NCBI GenBank assembly: GCA_028571685.1
Contig: CM053146.1
Span: 62,405,431 to 62,469,430 of the forward strand
DNA: 64,000 bases
Reading direction: 5' to 3'
From: Heterohyrax brucei
Lineage: Eukaryota > Chordata > Mammalia > Hyracoidea > Procaviidae
Shown: positions 44,762 through 55,745 of the stretch, in pieces
How positions within the stretch are numbered: position 1 is the first letter of the stretch
Layout: every line of letters starts with the position of its first letter
The notes under the pieces: generated by a model
Seen by the model: only the letters and a program-made list of their open reading frames with translations
Told to the model about the DNA's origin: nothing
The model's database searches: none
Made by a program: the position numbers and the translations under genes

Positions 44762-44998
44762 GTTGTCAAGTGCTGTGGAGTAGATTCCAACTTGTAGTAA
44801 TCCTGTGCACAATAGAACGAAGCTCCGTGCTGTCCTGCACTGTCCATGATCGTTGTTACCCTTGATCCCGTTCTTGCAGCCCGTGTGTCAATCTACCTCC
44901 TGTAGGTGGTCTTTTGTTTTATTTACCCTCTGCTTGACCTGGCATCATGATGTCCTTCTCTAGGGACTGGTCCCTCTTCACATGTCCAATATGGTATT
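44762..44998 (-). mobile_element. RTE LINE 3' end
   Basis: Tail 'gttgtcaagtgctgtggagt', then 'cctgcactgtccatgatcgt' and 'gcatcatgatgtccttctct', shared with 37,853-38,060. Ends at an A-rich run where a SINE follows. Confidence 0.82.
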
Positions 44999-45002
44999 AA
45001 AA

Positions 45003-45163
45003 ACAAAACAAAACAGTGCTATCAAGTTGATTCCGACTCATAGCAACCCTCTAGGTTAGAGTAGGACTGCTTCATAAAGTTTCCAAGGTGCAGCCGGTGG
45101 ATTCAATCTGTTGATCTGGCTAGCAGACGTAGCACTTAACCAGTGCGCTGCCAGAGTTTCCAT
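45003..45163 (-). mobile_element. AfroSINE, short class
   Basis: From 'aaaacagtgctatcaagttg' to 'gcgctgccagagtttcca'. Box B is damaged (gattcaatctgttgat). Confidence 0.92.
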
Positions 45164-45293
45164 ATAGTGTAGTGGAAGTACAGACAACATTGAAATTGTA
45201 TGTAATATTATTTTCTGAGCTTCAGAATAAAATTGGTAAACAACTATTTTATTAAAATATAAGAAACTTCACAGGCTGTCCCTCCCTATGGAG

Positions 45294-45489
45294 TGCTTCA
45301 GTGGTGCAAATGGTTGATAGACTCAGCTGTTAATCTGAAAACTGGAGGTTCCAGTCTGCCTAAAGTTGCCTTAGAGAAAAGGCCTAGCAATCTACTTCTG
45401 AAAAATCAGCTGCTGAAACACTATGGAGCACAGTTCTAGTCTGGCACCCATGGAATCACCATGAGTCGGGGATGACTGAACACAACTAG
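45294..45489 (+). mobile_element. SINE, G class
   Basis: Head 'gtgcttcagtggtgcaaatg', 'gaaaaggcctagcaatctac', 'actatggagcacagttctag', tail 'atgagtcggggatgactg'. Confidence 0.9.
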
Positions 45490-45645
45490 TATACTCCCAT
45501 TAATATAAAAGCTACATTAAATTAGCTTTGATTTTCCTAAGTAGCCGGATAAATCATGTTTAATCAAATGCAACCATCCTTATCAAAATTGATATTAACC
45601 CTGAGTTGAATCATACTGGAGTATACAAAAAAAAAATAAAAAATA

Positions 45646-45812
45646 AAAACCTGTTGCCATCAACTAGATTCTGACACACAACAAACAAAACTACAGAACA
45701 GAGTAGAACTGTCCCAGAGCATTTCCAGAGAGTGCCTGGTGGATTTGAACTGGCGGTCTTTTGGTTAGTAGATGTAGCACTTAACTGCTGTGCTACGAGG
45801 TAGAGTTTCCTG
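45646..45812 (-). mobile_element. AfroSINE, short class
   Basis: From 'aaacctgttgccatcaacta' to 'ctacgaggtagagtttcc'. Box B region 'ggatttgaactggcggtc'. An A-rich run precedes the tail, as for a poly(A) end. Confidence 0.92.
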
Positions 45813-45821
45813 CTAGAACAA

Positions 45822-45990
45822 ACCAGAAACAAAACTCACTGCTGTTGAGTGGAGTCTCACTCATAGCAACCCTAGAGGTTAGAGTAGAAATGTCCCATAG
45901 TTTCCAAGGAGCACCTGACAGATTTGAACTGTGAACCTTCTGGTTAGCAGATGTAGCACTTAACCTAGTATGCCACCCAAATTTCCTACT
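45822..45990 (-). mobile_element. AfroSINE, short class, full length
   Basis: From 'aaacaaaactcactgctgtt' to 'gccacccaaatttcctac'. About 10 bases from the preceding copy, same strand. Confidence 0.93.
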
Positions 45991-46003
45991 AGAGCATGAG
46001 CCA

Positions 46004-46027
46004 AGCCAAGTGCCGTCGAGTCGGTAG
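46004..46027 (-). mobile_element. Ultra-short RTE/SINE 3' end
   Basis: 'gccaagtgccgtcgagtcgg' then ta, CpGs intact, followed by unrelated DNA. Matches the 27.1 kb fragment. Confidence 0.7.
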
Positions 46028-46606
46028 GGCATAGTTGGACCTAAATCTTACTTACTTGAACGGTCTAAAGTTTAACTATGACTTGGTTCTTCATGTGCTC
46101 TACCACAGAGTACAAAAGATTAGCACATCCTCCCGTTTCTAACACAAGAGATCCAATATGAATAAAGGAAATAAACGTCTCACTCCTTAAAACTAAAGAT
46201 GCTACTGATTATGTCTAAAAATTTGTAGTTTCAGAATAGGAAAACATTGCAATCCCTTTACAACGAAACAGATCTTGAAACAAGAAATAGGTATACACTG
46301 GGTTGGGGGATGAGGGTGGAAGGCATTGGTGACTGCAATTGTTTCTGACTGGGAAATGGCTGCATAACTTGTTTGGTAAAAACAGAAGAAAAAAAGGCAA
46401 TTTATTGATCTGGGTGCATACACAGCAAAGGAAGTTCCATCCACCCTGTCACAGAACTGAGAGTAACTTATGATTTGAAAAAGCTTTATCTCTGCTAAGG
46501 GTCAGAGGTTCCTCCCTGAACCATCAAATATACATATTTCTTTGTTCATCTGAGGTTTTTCTGCAGTGAGTTGTCTGCTTCCATTTGATTTGATCTGCTG
46601 TTAGTT
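46028..46606. other. Unassigned sequence
   Basis: No element recognised. A short U6-like string at 46,110 was considered and rejected. Confidence 0.35.
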
Positions 46607-46658
46607 TTGTAGGGTCACGATGAGTCAAAAACTACTTGAGGGCACCTAACAACAGCAT
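46607..46658 (+). mobile_element. RTE/SINE 3' tail fragment
   Basis: 'tagggtcacgatgagtcaaa' then 'gggcacctaacaacagcatg'. Head and body are absent. Confidence 0.72.
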
Positions 46659-46751
46659 GTTAGGCACAAGTGAAATTTAATCATCAGGACAGTCTTAATT
46701 ACGTACTATGAGATTTTGGAAAACAAAACAAGAATTGCTTTAAAACTAATC

Positions 46752-46892
46752 ACCACTCTTCGGTCTTTCTGACTCATAGCTACGCTACAGACAAAGTAGA
46801 ACTGCCCCATAGAATTTCCAAGCAGCGCTAGGCAGATTTGAACTGCTGCCCCTTGGTTTAGCAGAGGTAGCACGTACCCAGCAAGGTTTCCT
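46752..46892 (-). mobile_element. AfroSINE, short class, tail eroded
   Basis: 'tctttctgactcatagctac', body 'agaactgccccatagaattt', box B 'agatttgaactgctgccc', head end 'cagcaaggtttcc'. Confidence 0.88.
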
Positions 46893-46942
46893 ATAGGGTC
46901 ACTATGCGTCGGAATCGACCCCAGGGCAGTGGTTCGTTTCAG
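46893..46942 (+). mobile_element. AfroSINE tail joined head-first to the previous copy
   Basis: 'tatagggtcactatgcgtcg' then gaatcgaccccagggcagtgg, in sense, starting at the base after the antisense SINE ends. Confidence 0.88.
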
Positions 46943-46973
46943 TCTTTAACATAGAACGATTAAAAAAAAAAAA

Positions 46974-47145
46974 AAACAAAAAACACTGCCGTCAAGTGGG
47001 ATCCCGCTCTCCTGCTCATGATGACCATATAGGTCAGGGTAGAATTGCCCTATACAGTTTCCAAGGAGCTCCTGGCGGATTTGAACTGCTAACCCTTTGG
47101 TTGGCAGACGTAGCACTTAACTCACTACCTCCACCAAGGTTTCTA
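46974..47145 (-). mobile_element. AfroSINE, short class
   Basis: 'aaacactgccgtcaagtggg', an extra 'ctcctgctc' in the tail, body 'ttgccctatacagtttccaa', box B 'ggatttgaactgctaacc'. Confidence 0.92.
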
Positions 47146-47213
47146 ACATAGAATGATAGAATTTGTTAGTTTGAAATGACTTTAGACATAATGACGTTCT
47201 CTATGTTTGTTCT

Positions 47214-47370
47214 TCGAAACCCCAGTGGTTCAGTGGTTAAGCGCTACGTGTGCTACCTAAAAGGTCAGCAGTTCGAATCCGTAAGGCTCTCCTTGGAAAC
47301 TGAGGAGCAGTTCTGCTGTGTCCTGTAGGATCATTATGTGTTGGAACCGACTTGATGGCATTGGGTTTAG
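47214..47370 (+). mobile_element. AfroSINE, short class, well preserved
   Basis: Head 'cgaaaccccagtggttcagt', box B 'ggtcagcagttcgaatcc', tail 'tatgtgttggaaccgacttg'. Confidence 0.95.
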
Positions 47371-47383
47371 TTGGGGTAGGGGG

Positions 47384-47570
47384 GGGCTAGATTTGTTCTC
47401 AGCTAATAACCTAGAAGTTGGCGGTTTGAGTCCACCCAGGGAGTTGGGTGCGTGAGCATGGTGATCTCTTTTAATTAAGATCACAGGCCAAATAACCCTA
47501 TGGAGCAGTTCTGCTCTGTGACACGTGGCACTGCCACCAGTCAGAACGTATCCTATGGCAGTAGGTTTTT
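47384..47570 (+). mobile_element. SINE, G class, head shortened
   Basis: Box B 'gttggcggtttgagtccacc', 'aattaagatcacaggccaaa', body 'cctatggagcagttctgctc', tail 'caccagtcagaacgtatcc'. Confidence 0.85.
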
Positions 47571-47639
47571 TTGTTTTGTTATGGTTTGGTTCAGACATAA
47601 TTTAACCCAGCCTCCACTTTTCTTTCCCTGTTTTTTCTT

Positions 47640-47870
47640 TTTTCCTTTTAGGTTTTCATGATGCTAAGGCTGCTTTTCAACGAAAAATGTCAAACATGAA
47701 TGAAAAGAAAAAACAATATGATAAACCTTATATAGCTATCACCAGGTTGAACAACAATCAAGATTTGGCCAGACGCTGCATCTAATTTCTTTTTTTGCAA
47801 AATATTTTAAAATAAACTCCAACCAGCATGTCATTACATTAGCTCGTCTGTAGGGTTCTCTTTTAATCTC
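47640..47870 (+). mobile_element. Ancient interspersed repeat, probably old L1 3' region
   Basis: 'tatagctatcaccaggttga' then 'gaacaacaatcaagatttgg' and 'tgcaaaatattttaaaataa' follow a phrase order seen in old L1-type repeats (caccc..caacaattatcaacattt..). Family uncertain. Confidence 0.4.
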
Positions 47871-48762
47871 TAGCATCAGTTAGCCTTCCCCTGTGCCCTC
47901 ACCACACCCAGTTCTGCTGTTATTGTTGAAGAAGATAACAAGGATGATGAAGAAGATGACACTGAGCTGGTGCTGAAACCAGACAGTGGGCCGCATCTCT
48001 ATTTTATAATGCCTTTTACCATACATCATATTGTCATGCTCTAAGTTTACAATCTCTGTGATTTTAGCATTCTGGTTGTTCAGAAAATATTGGAAACCTT
48101 TTAAACTCTGCTACTTCCATATTGATTTACATTTAAAATTCCTAGTATTTTCCAAAACTTAGTCAGAATTTAGAATTTGCAGCCTGCTTTCCCCCAGCAC
48201 TTGGCTCACTGAAGTTATTCTATAAATGTCACTTTCTAAGAATTCAGCAAAATTAATTGAAAAACTCAAGTTTTATAAAATAAAATAAAATAAATTCCTA
48301 TGTAGATAAATAGCAAGTACTAGTAGATTGATAATAAGTACTTTCGGTCAAAATTAGAAGTGCAAAACTAACCAAACAAGAATCACACACATACACCCAT
48401 GCCAAGAATGAGGAGCAAGCACTAAAAATTTAGGAAAAAAAAAATGACAAGTTTCACTGACTTCCTATATTCCATCTTGGTTTAATAGGAAAGAGAGTGT
48501 ATTTTTCTGTTGGTGAAACAATTAGCACATGAAATAAAGCATGGTTGCTAGTCCTTTCTATGTTCTCTGGAAGCACATAGGGAAATGAGGACAGAGAACA
48601 CATGGCTTTCTCATCCTTAGACTTTGCAAAGACAGCGAGGAGAAGCCAAAACATAAAGCTATGTCAGTGGCTCCAACTTTGTCTTGTTAGACTTTCCTTA
48701 GGAAGGTCAACTAACCAAAATTTTTTTAAAAACCATCTCGAGCTAGTAGAGACTTATTTGCA
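47871..48762. other. Unassigned sequence with a GAAGAT-rich patch
   Basis: An acidic-codon-like patch 'gatgatgaagaagatgacac' at 47,942 lies in no extended frame. Nothing else recognised. Confidence 0.35.
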
Positions 48763-48763
48763 T

Positions 48764-48794
<31 letters not shown>

Positions 48795-48810
48795 CTCTTT
48801 CTCTCTCTTA
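48763..48810. repeat. (CT)n simple repeat
   Basis: About 28 bases of CT, then ttttctctttctctctct. Confidence 0.96.
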
Positions 48811-50495
48811 ATATAAAAACTACTAAGAATTCTGGCTTTCAAACATATCTACTTCCTCACACAAAAATGAAAAATTCCTGGCCACGTTTCTCACCCACCC
48901 CGGTCCTTCTAAGGCTGGTAAACCAAGGACCACCTACCATTCTCTGGTGTCTGTGAACTTCAGTCCTGAAGATACACATATGAGATTTTAGAACATGATG
49001 TTACCATAGAGTAGCTAATGGATTCTGTATGGTTACTGCTGAATCTTTGTTGTTTGAGAAAGAAGGAGAAAAAAACATATTGTTTTGAAAAAACATGTAT
49101 TTTGAAATAATTTTATAGATTGTAAATTTCATAAATGATCATGTTAATTGCTGGGAGGGGGTTCCCAACCTTATTAATGTCCCCTTAGCATTAAGCTTTT
49201 GTTCCCCAGCTTTGAATATGTCATTTTCTCCCACAGACTGCATTTCTAGGGGTATAATTGCTGTCTCCATGTAAAAGACAACTCATGTGCATAAATTTCC
49301 ACTCACTGAAATGAGACTCTGCCTCCCCTAATTTTAATGCAGATGTGATCCAGGGGGTAGAGTTACACTCACTTCCCCAAGCAAATGAAACAGATTACAC
49401 ATTAAATATTGTCTTTGGAACCAGGTGCGCAGAAACAACTAATTACCTAGACAGCTCATCAAGTCCTGATATGTTTACCACATTGTTTTTTGTTTTCCCT
49501 TTAAATATTTGGTGAATTATTCTGAGGCTTTCATTTCTTTTTAATGAACAGACTATGCTTATTAATAAAGCCCCCTTTTGTGTGATTCACTAACAGTTGA
49601 CTCACAAAAGCCTTTAAACCCTGTTTGAAAGTTACGAACTGAACTTGAATTCCTGTGAAGACAAAGCCCTATTACCACAAACAACCTACTGCTTCTGGTT
49701 TTTCGTCTTTGCTAAATAATTTATATCTACAAATGACTGAAAAGGGGACATGAATTTGTGAAGAAGACAGATGGGAGGTATTTCTCTTCTCCCCTTAGAC
49801 AATTTTCTGATATTCGTAGTTAACGTACTCATGTTAATTTATCAGACTGGGGTCACTGTTCATTTAGTCGTCTTGAATTTTTATGCATTATCATTACTTC
49901 TCTCAGGGTTTGAATTCTTCAAAAATACTGATAAATTGAAAGCCTGTTTCAAGACTTGCTTCTGTTATACTGAGCGACTTTTACCACTTCCTGAGGAGGA
50001 GCTGTTTTTCATTCCCACCAAGTCATTAACCTCCCAAAGAATGTGGCAGGACCCATTTAAGAGGGGCAAGCTCTTAGGAAGGCTGGTGGCTGGGAGCTTT
50101 GCGGTGGAAATGCCTGGATGGGGAGCGGAGGCTCTGGATGTTGGGGAAAAGGAAAAGAAAGATACTACTGGAAACCCGGCAGATAGGCTTGATCTTAAAT
50201 GGCTTGAGGATCAACCATCCGCTGACTGAGTAGTTACTGTTTTTTTTCACAAATAACACACACATGCTAGGCCAGAAACGTTTTTACTTAATTTCATCAT
50301 CTTGACATGTGTATATGTGTGGGTATGTTATTTAAATGAGTTTGTTATATGTGAAAAAAAAAATGGTAAGCAGGACTTCTTTTCAGAGGATGCCAACTCT
50401 TGCTTAAACCGTTTCTTCTGTAGGCTTCTTTCGGAAGGTAGGGGGAGCTCTAAGCAAAGTAGGAGAAAATTCACCACAGAAAAAAATGAGATTTG
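48811..50495. other. Repeat-poor stretch with a 152-codon open frame
   Basis: Apart from the flanking CT and TG runs, no repeat is recognised. Plus-strand frame 49,771-50,229 is open for 152 codons: a hydrophobic N-terminal half (residues 5-50) and an acidic, charged C-terminal half. No known domain. It is the longest open frame outside repeats and GC-rich DNA, but about this length can arise by chance. Confidence 0.4.
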
Positions 50496-50496
50496 G

Positions 50497-50549
<53 letters not shown>
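50496..50549. repeat. Compound (TG)n(AG)n microsatellite
   Basis: About 24 bases of GT followed by about 30 of GA. It lies about 25 bases before the T-run of the L1. Confidence 0.96.
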
Positions 50550-50550
<1 letters not shown>

Positions 50551-50573
50551 AAGGGCAGAAACTAAATATAACC

Positions 50574-51526
50574 TTTTTTTTTTTATAACAGAGTGAAAAT
50601 GTACATTCCCCTATAAATTTACATGCCCACCTATATGCAAGTTCCACTGCTCTCCCTGCCCGGTGACAACACACTATTCCTCTCTGCTCCATACATGTCT
50701 TATCCTCCCAACAGTTTTCTTTCCCCTCCTCTCCACCCACTCTCCTTCCTCCTATAAAGTGCATCCAATATATGGTCACTCTGCATCACCAAGTCCAATC
50801 CATTCACGTCCGAAGAGTGGACCTTGGTTATGATTTATGGGCAAGGGCAGCATCAGAGCCAGGGGCCATGCTCCCAGGGGAAGCCTGAAAACCACTGGAC
50901 CATCAATTGAGGTCTTTTAGTGGAGATCTCAGGGTGCACCCCTTTTTATTCTTGTGTTGCCAGTGAGACTCAACTTAGTGAGCTCCATTGCAGCTATCAC
51001 TGATGGTGGCCAGGAACCGTCCAGTTCTTCACATCCCAAGTCGATGTAGGCACCCACTCATGTGAGTCTCTCTATCTTCTGGGTTGTCTTTACCCCATGT
51101 CATTTTGGTCCTCGGTGAGCATCCATTCCTGCTGAGTTGGGACCATTTGCTGTGCCCTCAGATGGCAGCTTGGCAGATTTTAAGACCCCAGAAACCACTC
51201 ACCAATGTAGGGTGCAGAGAGCCCTCTTAGCAAAAAGCTAGTTGTGCCAATAGGCCTCGATTTCGCCTAAGAGCATGGTCCCCTGTCCCCTGCCCCAGCT
51301 ACTCTACCCTTGCAATGTTGGGTTAAGATGGAAGGAGTACTCATGTTATGCTGAAGTCCACTTAATGTTGTTCTTGTTTCTAATGTGTGCTATCACCAAT
51401 TTCACACTACCAGATTTCTAGCAGCTATCTAATCTAAACTCTCCCCCCCCCTCGCAGTCCCTCCCTCCCCTCTCTTGCAGCTGTCAAAAAGTCTTTTCTT
51501 CTATACATAAGTCTGTTTTTGAGAAC
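50574..51526 (-). other. L1 3' UTR
   Basis: About 950 bases. Contains a G-run on the L1 strand (C10 on plus at 51,444-51,454), typical of L1 3' UTR polypurine tracts able to form quadruplexes, and the phrase 'ggggtcttaaaa' shared with the fragment at 63.8 kb. The end segment near 50,590-51,050 is homologous to 62,597-63,110. Confidence 0.8.
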
Positions 51527-54082
51527 TTATAGTAGGGGTCTCATACAATATTTGTCCTTTTGTTGTTGACTACTATCACTCAATATAATGTCTTCCAGTT
51601 GAAACCAGGTTATGAGATGTTTCCTGGAATCATCGTTATTCTTTATCATTGTGTAGTGCTCCATTGAGCATATGTACCATAGTTGACCTATCCATTCCTC
51701 TGTTGTTGGGCATCTGGGTTGATTCCATCTTTTTGCTCTCATGGACTCTGCTGCAACAAATATCTTGTGCCTGTGTCCATTGGTATGGAAGGCCTTGATT
51801 CTGTAGGATATATTCCAAGTAGGGTCAAATGGAATATCTATATCCGTTTTTTTTAAGGAAGCACCAGATTGTTTTCCAAAGAGGCTGGACCATTTTGTAG
51901 CCCCACCAACAGTGTAGGAGAGTTCCATCTTCTCCATAGCCTCTCCAGCATTTGTTGTTTTGTGTTTTCTAGATCATGGCCAACCTTGTTGGAGTGAGAT
52001 GGTATGTCATTGTAGTCTTGATTTGAATTTCTTTAATAACTAAAGATTGTGAACATGACTGCATATGTTTTTTGGCTGCCTGAATCTCCTCTTTAGAGAA
52101 GTGTCTGTCCAACCCCTTTGCCCATCACTTAACTGGATGATTTATCTTCTTATTGATATTTTGTAGTATCTTATAGATTACAGAGATCTGGCATCGGTCT
52201 GACATAGAGTTGCCAAATATTTTTTCCTATTCTGTAGGTGGCCTTGAAATTCTATTAATAAAGTCTTTGGATGAGCAAAAGTGTTTGATTCTTAATAGTT
52301 CCCACTAATCTATTTTCTCTTCTGTTGACTGTGGTTTGTTTGACAGATTTTGAAGTCTGTCTACATTGTGTATTAAAACTTCCATTGTTCCTCCTAACTT
52401 TTGTTGGATGAGTTTTATCGTTTTAGGTTTGATATTTAGGTCTTTTATCCCCTTGGAGTTGGTTTTTGTATAAGGTGTAAGATATGGATCTTGTTTCAGT
52501 TGATTGCAGGTGGATATCCAATTTTGCCAGCACCATTTGTTGAAGACATTATTTTTACCCCAGTTTAATGTCTTAGGGCCTTTGTTGAATATCAGCTGTT
52601 CATAGGTAGATGGTGTCATCTCTGGGGTCTCCATTCTGTTCCATTGATCAATCTGTCTGTTTTTCTACCAGCACCAGGCTGTTTTGACCACTGTGGCAGT
52701 GTAGTATGTTCTCGGGTCAGGTAATGAGACGCCTCCCAGTGTGTTCTTCTTTAGTAATACCTTACTTATCCAGGGCTTCTTCCCTTTCCAAACGAATTTG
52801 GTGATTTGTTTCTCCACCTCATTAAAAAATGACACTGGAATTTGTACTGGGATTGTATTATATAAGTAGATTGCTTTGGGTAAAATAGACATTTTCACAA
52901 TGTTAAGTCTTCCTATCCATGAGCAGGGTAGGTTTTTCCATTTATCTACGTTTCAGTTTCTTGTAGTAAGGGCTTGTAGTTCTCTTTGTAAAGGTCTGTT
53001 ATTTCCCTGGTTAGATTAATTCCTAGGTACTTTATCTTCTTAGGGGCTATAGTAAATGGTATTGATTTGATGATTTCTTCCTTAACAGTCTCATTGTTAG
53101 TATAAAGGAATCCTACTGATTTACTTATGTTTGTCTTGTATCCTGAGACTTGGCTGAACTCTTCTACCAGTTTGAGTAGTTTACTTATAGAGTCTTTGGG
53201 ATTCTCTGCATATACAGTCATATGATCTGCAAACAGGGAGATTTTGACTTCTTCTTTGCTGATGCAGATGCCCTTTATTTCTTGGTCTTGTCTAATTGCT
53301 CTGGCTAGAACTTCTAGTACAATGTTGAACAGGAGAAATGATAGTGGGCCCCCTTGTCTAGTTCCTGTTCTGAAAGGAAAGTCTCTCAGTCTCTCTCCAT
53401 TCAGGATGACGTAGGCAATTGGCCTTCCATAAACGGCCCTTATTGAGTTGAGGAATTTTCTGTCTATGCTTATTTTGCTAAGAGTTTTTAGCATGAATGG
53501 GTGTTGGACTTGATCAAATGCCTTTTCTGCATCAGTGGACAAAATCAGGTGATTGTTATCTTTTGTGTTATTTATGTGGTTAATCACATTAATTGTTTTT
53601 CTGATGTTGAACCGGCCTGGCATCCCTGATATGAATCCCACTTGGTCAGGATGGATTATTTTTTGGATATCTTGTTGTATTCTATTGGCAAGAATTTTGT
53701 TGAAGATATCTGCATCTAGATTCATGAGTGATATCAGTCTGTAGTTCTCCTTTTTGGTTGAGTCTTTCCCTGGCTTAGGTATCAGGGTTATGCTGGCTTC
53801 ATAGAATGAGTTTGGGATTACTCCTTCCCATTCTATACTGTGAAATAGTCTCAGTAGTATTGTAGATAACTCTTCCCTAAAAGCTTGGTAGAATTCTGCA
53901 GTGAAGCCATCTGGGCATGGGCTTTTTTCTGTTGGCAGTGTTTCGATGACATTCTCAATCTGTTCCTTTGTGATGGGTTTATTCAGTTGTTCTACTTCAT
54001 GTTGTGATAATTTGAATAGATGGTATGAAGCAAGGAATTTGTCCATTTCCTCTAGGTTTTCAAATGTCTTACAGTCTTTCAT
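51527..54082 (-). pseudogene. L1 ORF2 relic: reverse transcriptase and C-terminal region
   Basis: Open piece 54,082-52,946 (378 codons) spans most of the RT domain: [33 protein letters not shown], first catalytic Asp in [12 protein letters not shown], and [25 protein letters not shown]. The FADD active site reads FADH (His codon at 53,222-53,224), removing one metal-binding Asp. Pieces at 52,898-52,665, 52,634-52,305 and 51,937-51,527 hold the C-terminal domain in several frames ([40 protein letters not shown]). The end at 51,527 gives an overall ORF2 near 1,270 codons, the family's usual size. Confidence 0.92.
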
Positions 54083-55325
54083 AGTATTCTGTTATGATAC
54101 TTTTCATTTCTGTTGGATCTGTTGTGACAACTCCCCTCTCATTTCTAATTTGGGTTATTTGTTTCCTTTCCTGCTTTTCTTTAGTAAGTTTAGCCAGTGG
54201 TTTGTCGATTTTGTTGATCTTTTCAAAAAAACAGCTTTTGGTCTTTTCAATTTTTTCAATTGTTTTTCTATTCTCTAATTCATTTAGCTCTGCTCTAATC
54301 TTTATGATCTGGTTTCTTCTGGTGCCTGAGGGATTCCTCTGTTGTTCTCTCTCTACTTGTTCAAGCTGTAGGATTAGTTCCTTGATTTGGTTTCTTTCTT
54401 CCTTCCAGATGTGTGCCTTTATGGAGATGAACAGACCTTTGAGCACTGCTTTGGCTGTATCCCATAGGTTCTGGTAGGAAGTGTTTTCATACTCATTGGA
54501 ATCCATGAATTTTTTCATTTCAACCTTGATTTCTTCTATAACTCGTGGTTTTTTGAGCAAAATGTTGTCCAGTTTCCAAGGGTTCCACTTTCTATCTATG
54601 TTTTTTCTGCTATTGATTTCAACTTTTATGGCTTTATGATCTGAAAAGATACTTTGCAGTAATTCAGCGGTATGGATTCTGTTGAGAATTGCGTTATGTC
54701 CTAACACATGGTCAGTTCTGGAGAATGTTCCATGTGCACTGGAGAAGAAGGTGTAGTTGTCTGCTGATGGGTGGAAAGTTCTGTATATATCAATGAGGTT
54801 TAGTTGGTTAATTGTGCCAGTGAAGTCTTCTGTATCTTTACTGAGCTTTTTTCTAGATGATCTGTCCAGTATTGAGAATGGAGTGTTGAAGTCTACCACT
54901 ATTACTGTGGAGTGATCTAACTCTTTTTTGAGGGTAGTCAGTGTTTCTTTGATGTACTTAGTTGCTCTGATATTAGGTGCATAAATATTTAATATAGTTA
55001 AGTCTTGCTTACATACTGAAACTTTCAGCGATAAATAGTGTCCATCTTTATCCACAATGGTGGATTTCACATTGAAATTGATTTTGTCTGAGATTACAAT
55101 TGCCAACCCTGCTCTTCTTTGTTCATTGTTAGCTTGATATATATTCTTCCATCCTTTAATTTTCACTTTGTTCCTATCTTTAGGCCTCAAGTGAGTTTCT
55201 TGTAGACAATATATGGATGGGTCACGTCTTTTGATCCAAGATGCTGCTCGATGTCTCTTTACTGAAACATTCAGTTCATTTATATTCCATGTAATTATTG
55301 ATAGGCATGTGTTCACTGCTACCAT
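54069..55325 (-). pseudogene. L1 ORF2 relic: endonuclease and linker
   Basis: 418 codons from Met, opening SIITWNINELN. APE-type endonuclease residues, by alignment to human L1 ORF2 numbering, are all present: Asn (ITWNIN), Glu (QETHL), Tyr (NIYAPN), Asp and Asn (VDFNTP), Asp (RTDHVLG) and His (SDHKAI). The usual GDFNTP is VDFNTP. The linker continues to EYYERL, then a stop; the next piece resumes in another frame at [10 protein letters not shown], so a small deletion near 54,075 split ORF2. The nuclease part could still be translatable; function is not shown. Confidence 0.92.
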
Positions 55326-55745
55326 TGTGATATGTTTATTTTTGTGTTGATGTTTTCTCTGTTGTTTTTATTAGTCTGTTCTGGGCCACTCTTTTTGTGA
55401 GTTGATTTTTCACCTTTTTCAAAGCTGGTTTTGTAGTTGTTGAGACTCCTGTGTTACCTTTCTTGAAATGGTATGTTACGTCTTTGTTGTACTTTACAGC
55501 TGCCCCGTGATCCCCCTTAATAAACTATAAATAAACCCAATTTGAATTACTACCAGTTTTGTCATCTTCCTCTCCATCTGGAAGGACTATAATGACTGTA
55601 GTATATCTCTCTTTTTAAAATGATGGCACCATAGTTTTCAAGATAATCACTGCATTGCTTCTTTCAGTATTAAAGGTGTGATTGACTTTGGAGCCTTCCC
55701 TAACTGAGTAGAGTTCTGAGTAATGTGTCATTCTAAACTATAAAG

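Noticed and set aside
46080..46150. A string resembling part of U6 snRNA (cagag..aagattagcac).
   Set aside because: Only about 20 bases match; the 5' stem, the remaining conserved blocks and the T-run terminator are absent.
47640..47780. A pyrimidine tract plus AG at 47,650, followed by 43 open codons, looked like an acceptor and exon.
   Set aside because: The following sequence reads like an ancient interspersed repeat, and the frame has no recognisable protein similarity.
53553..54477. Plus-strand frames of 63, 125 and 127 codons, Phe/Ser/Leu-rich and membrane-like.
   Set aside because: They are antisense shadows of L1 ORF2.
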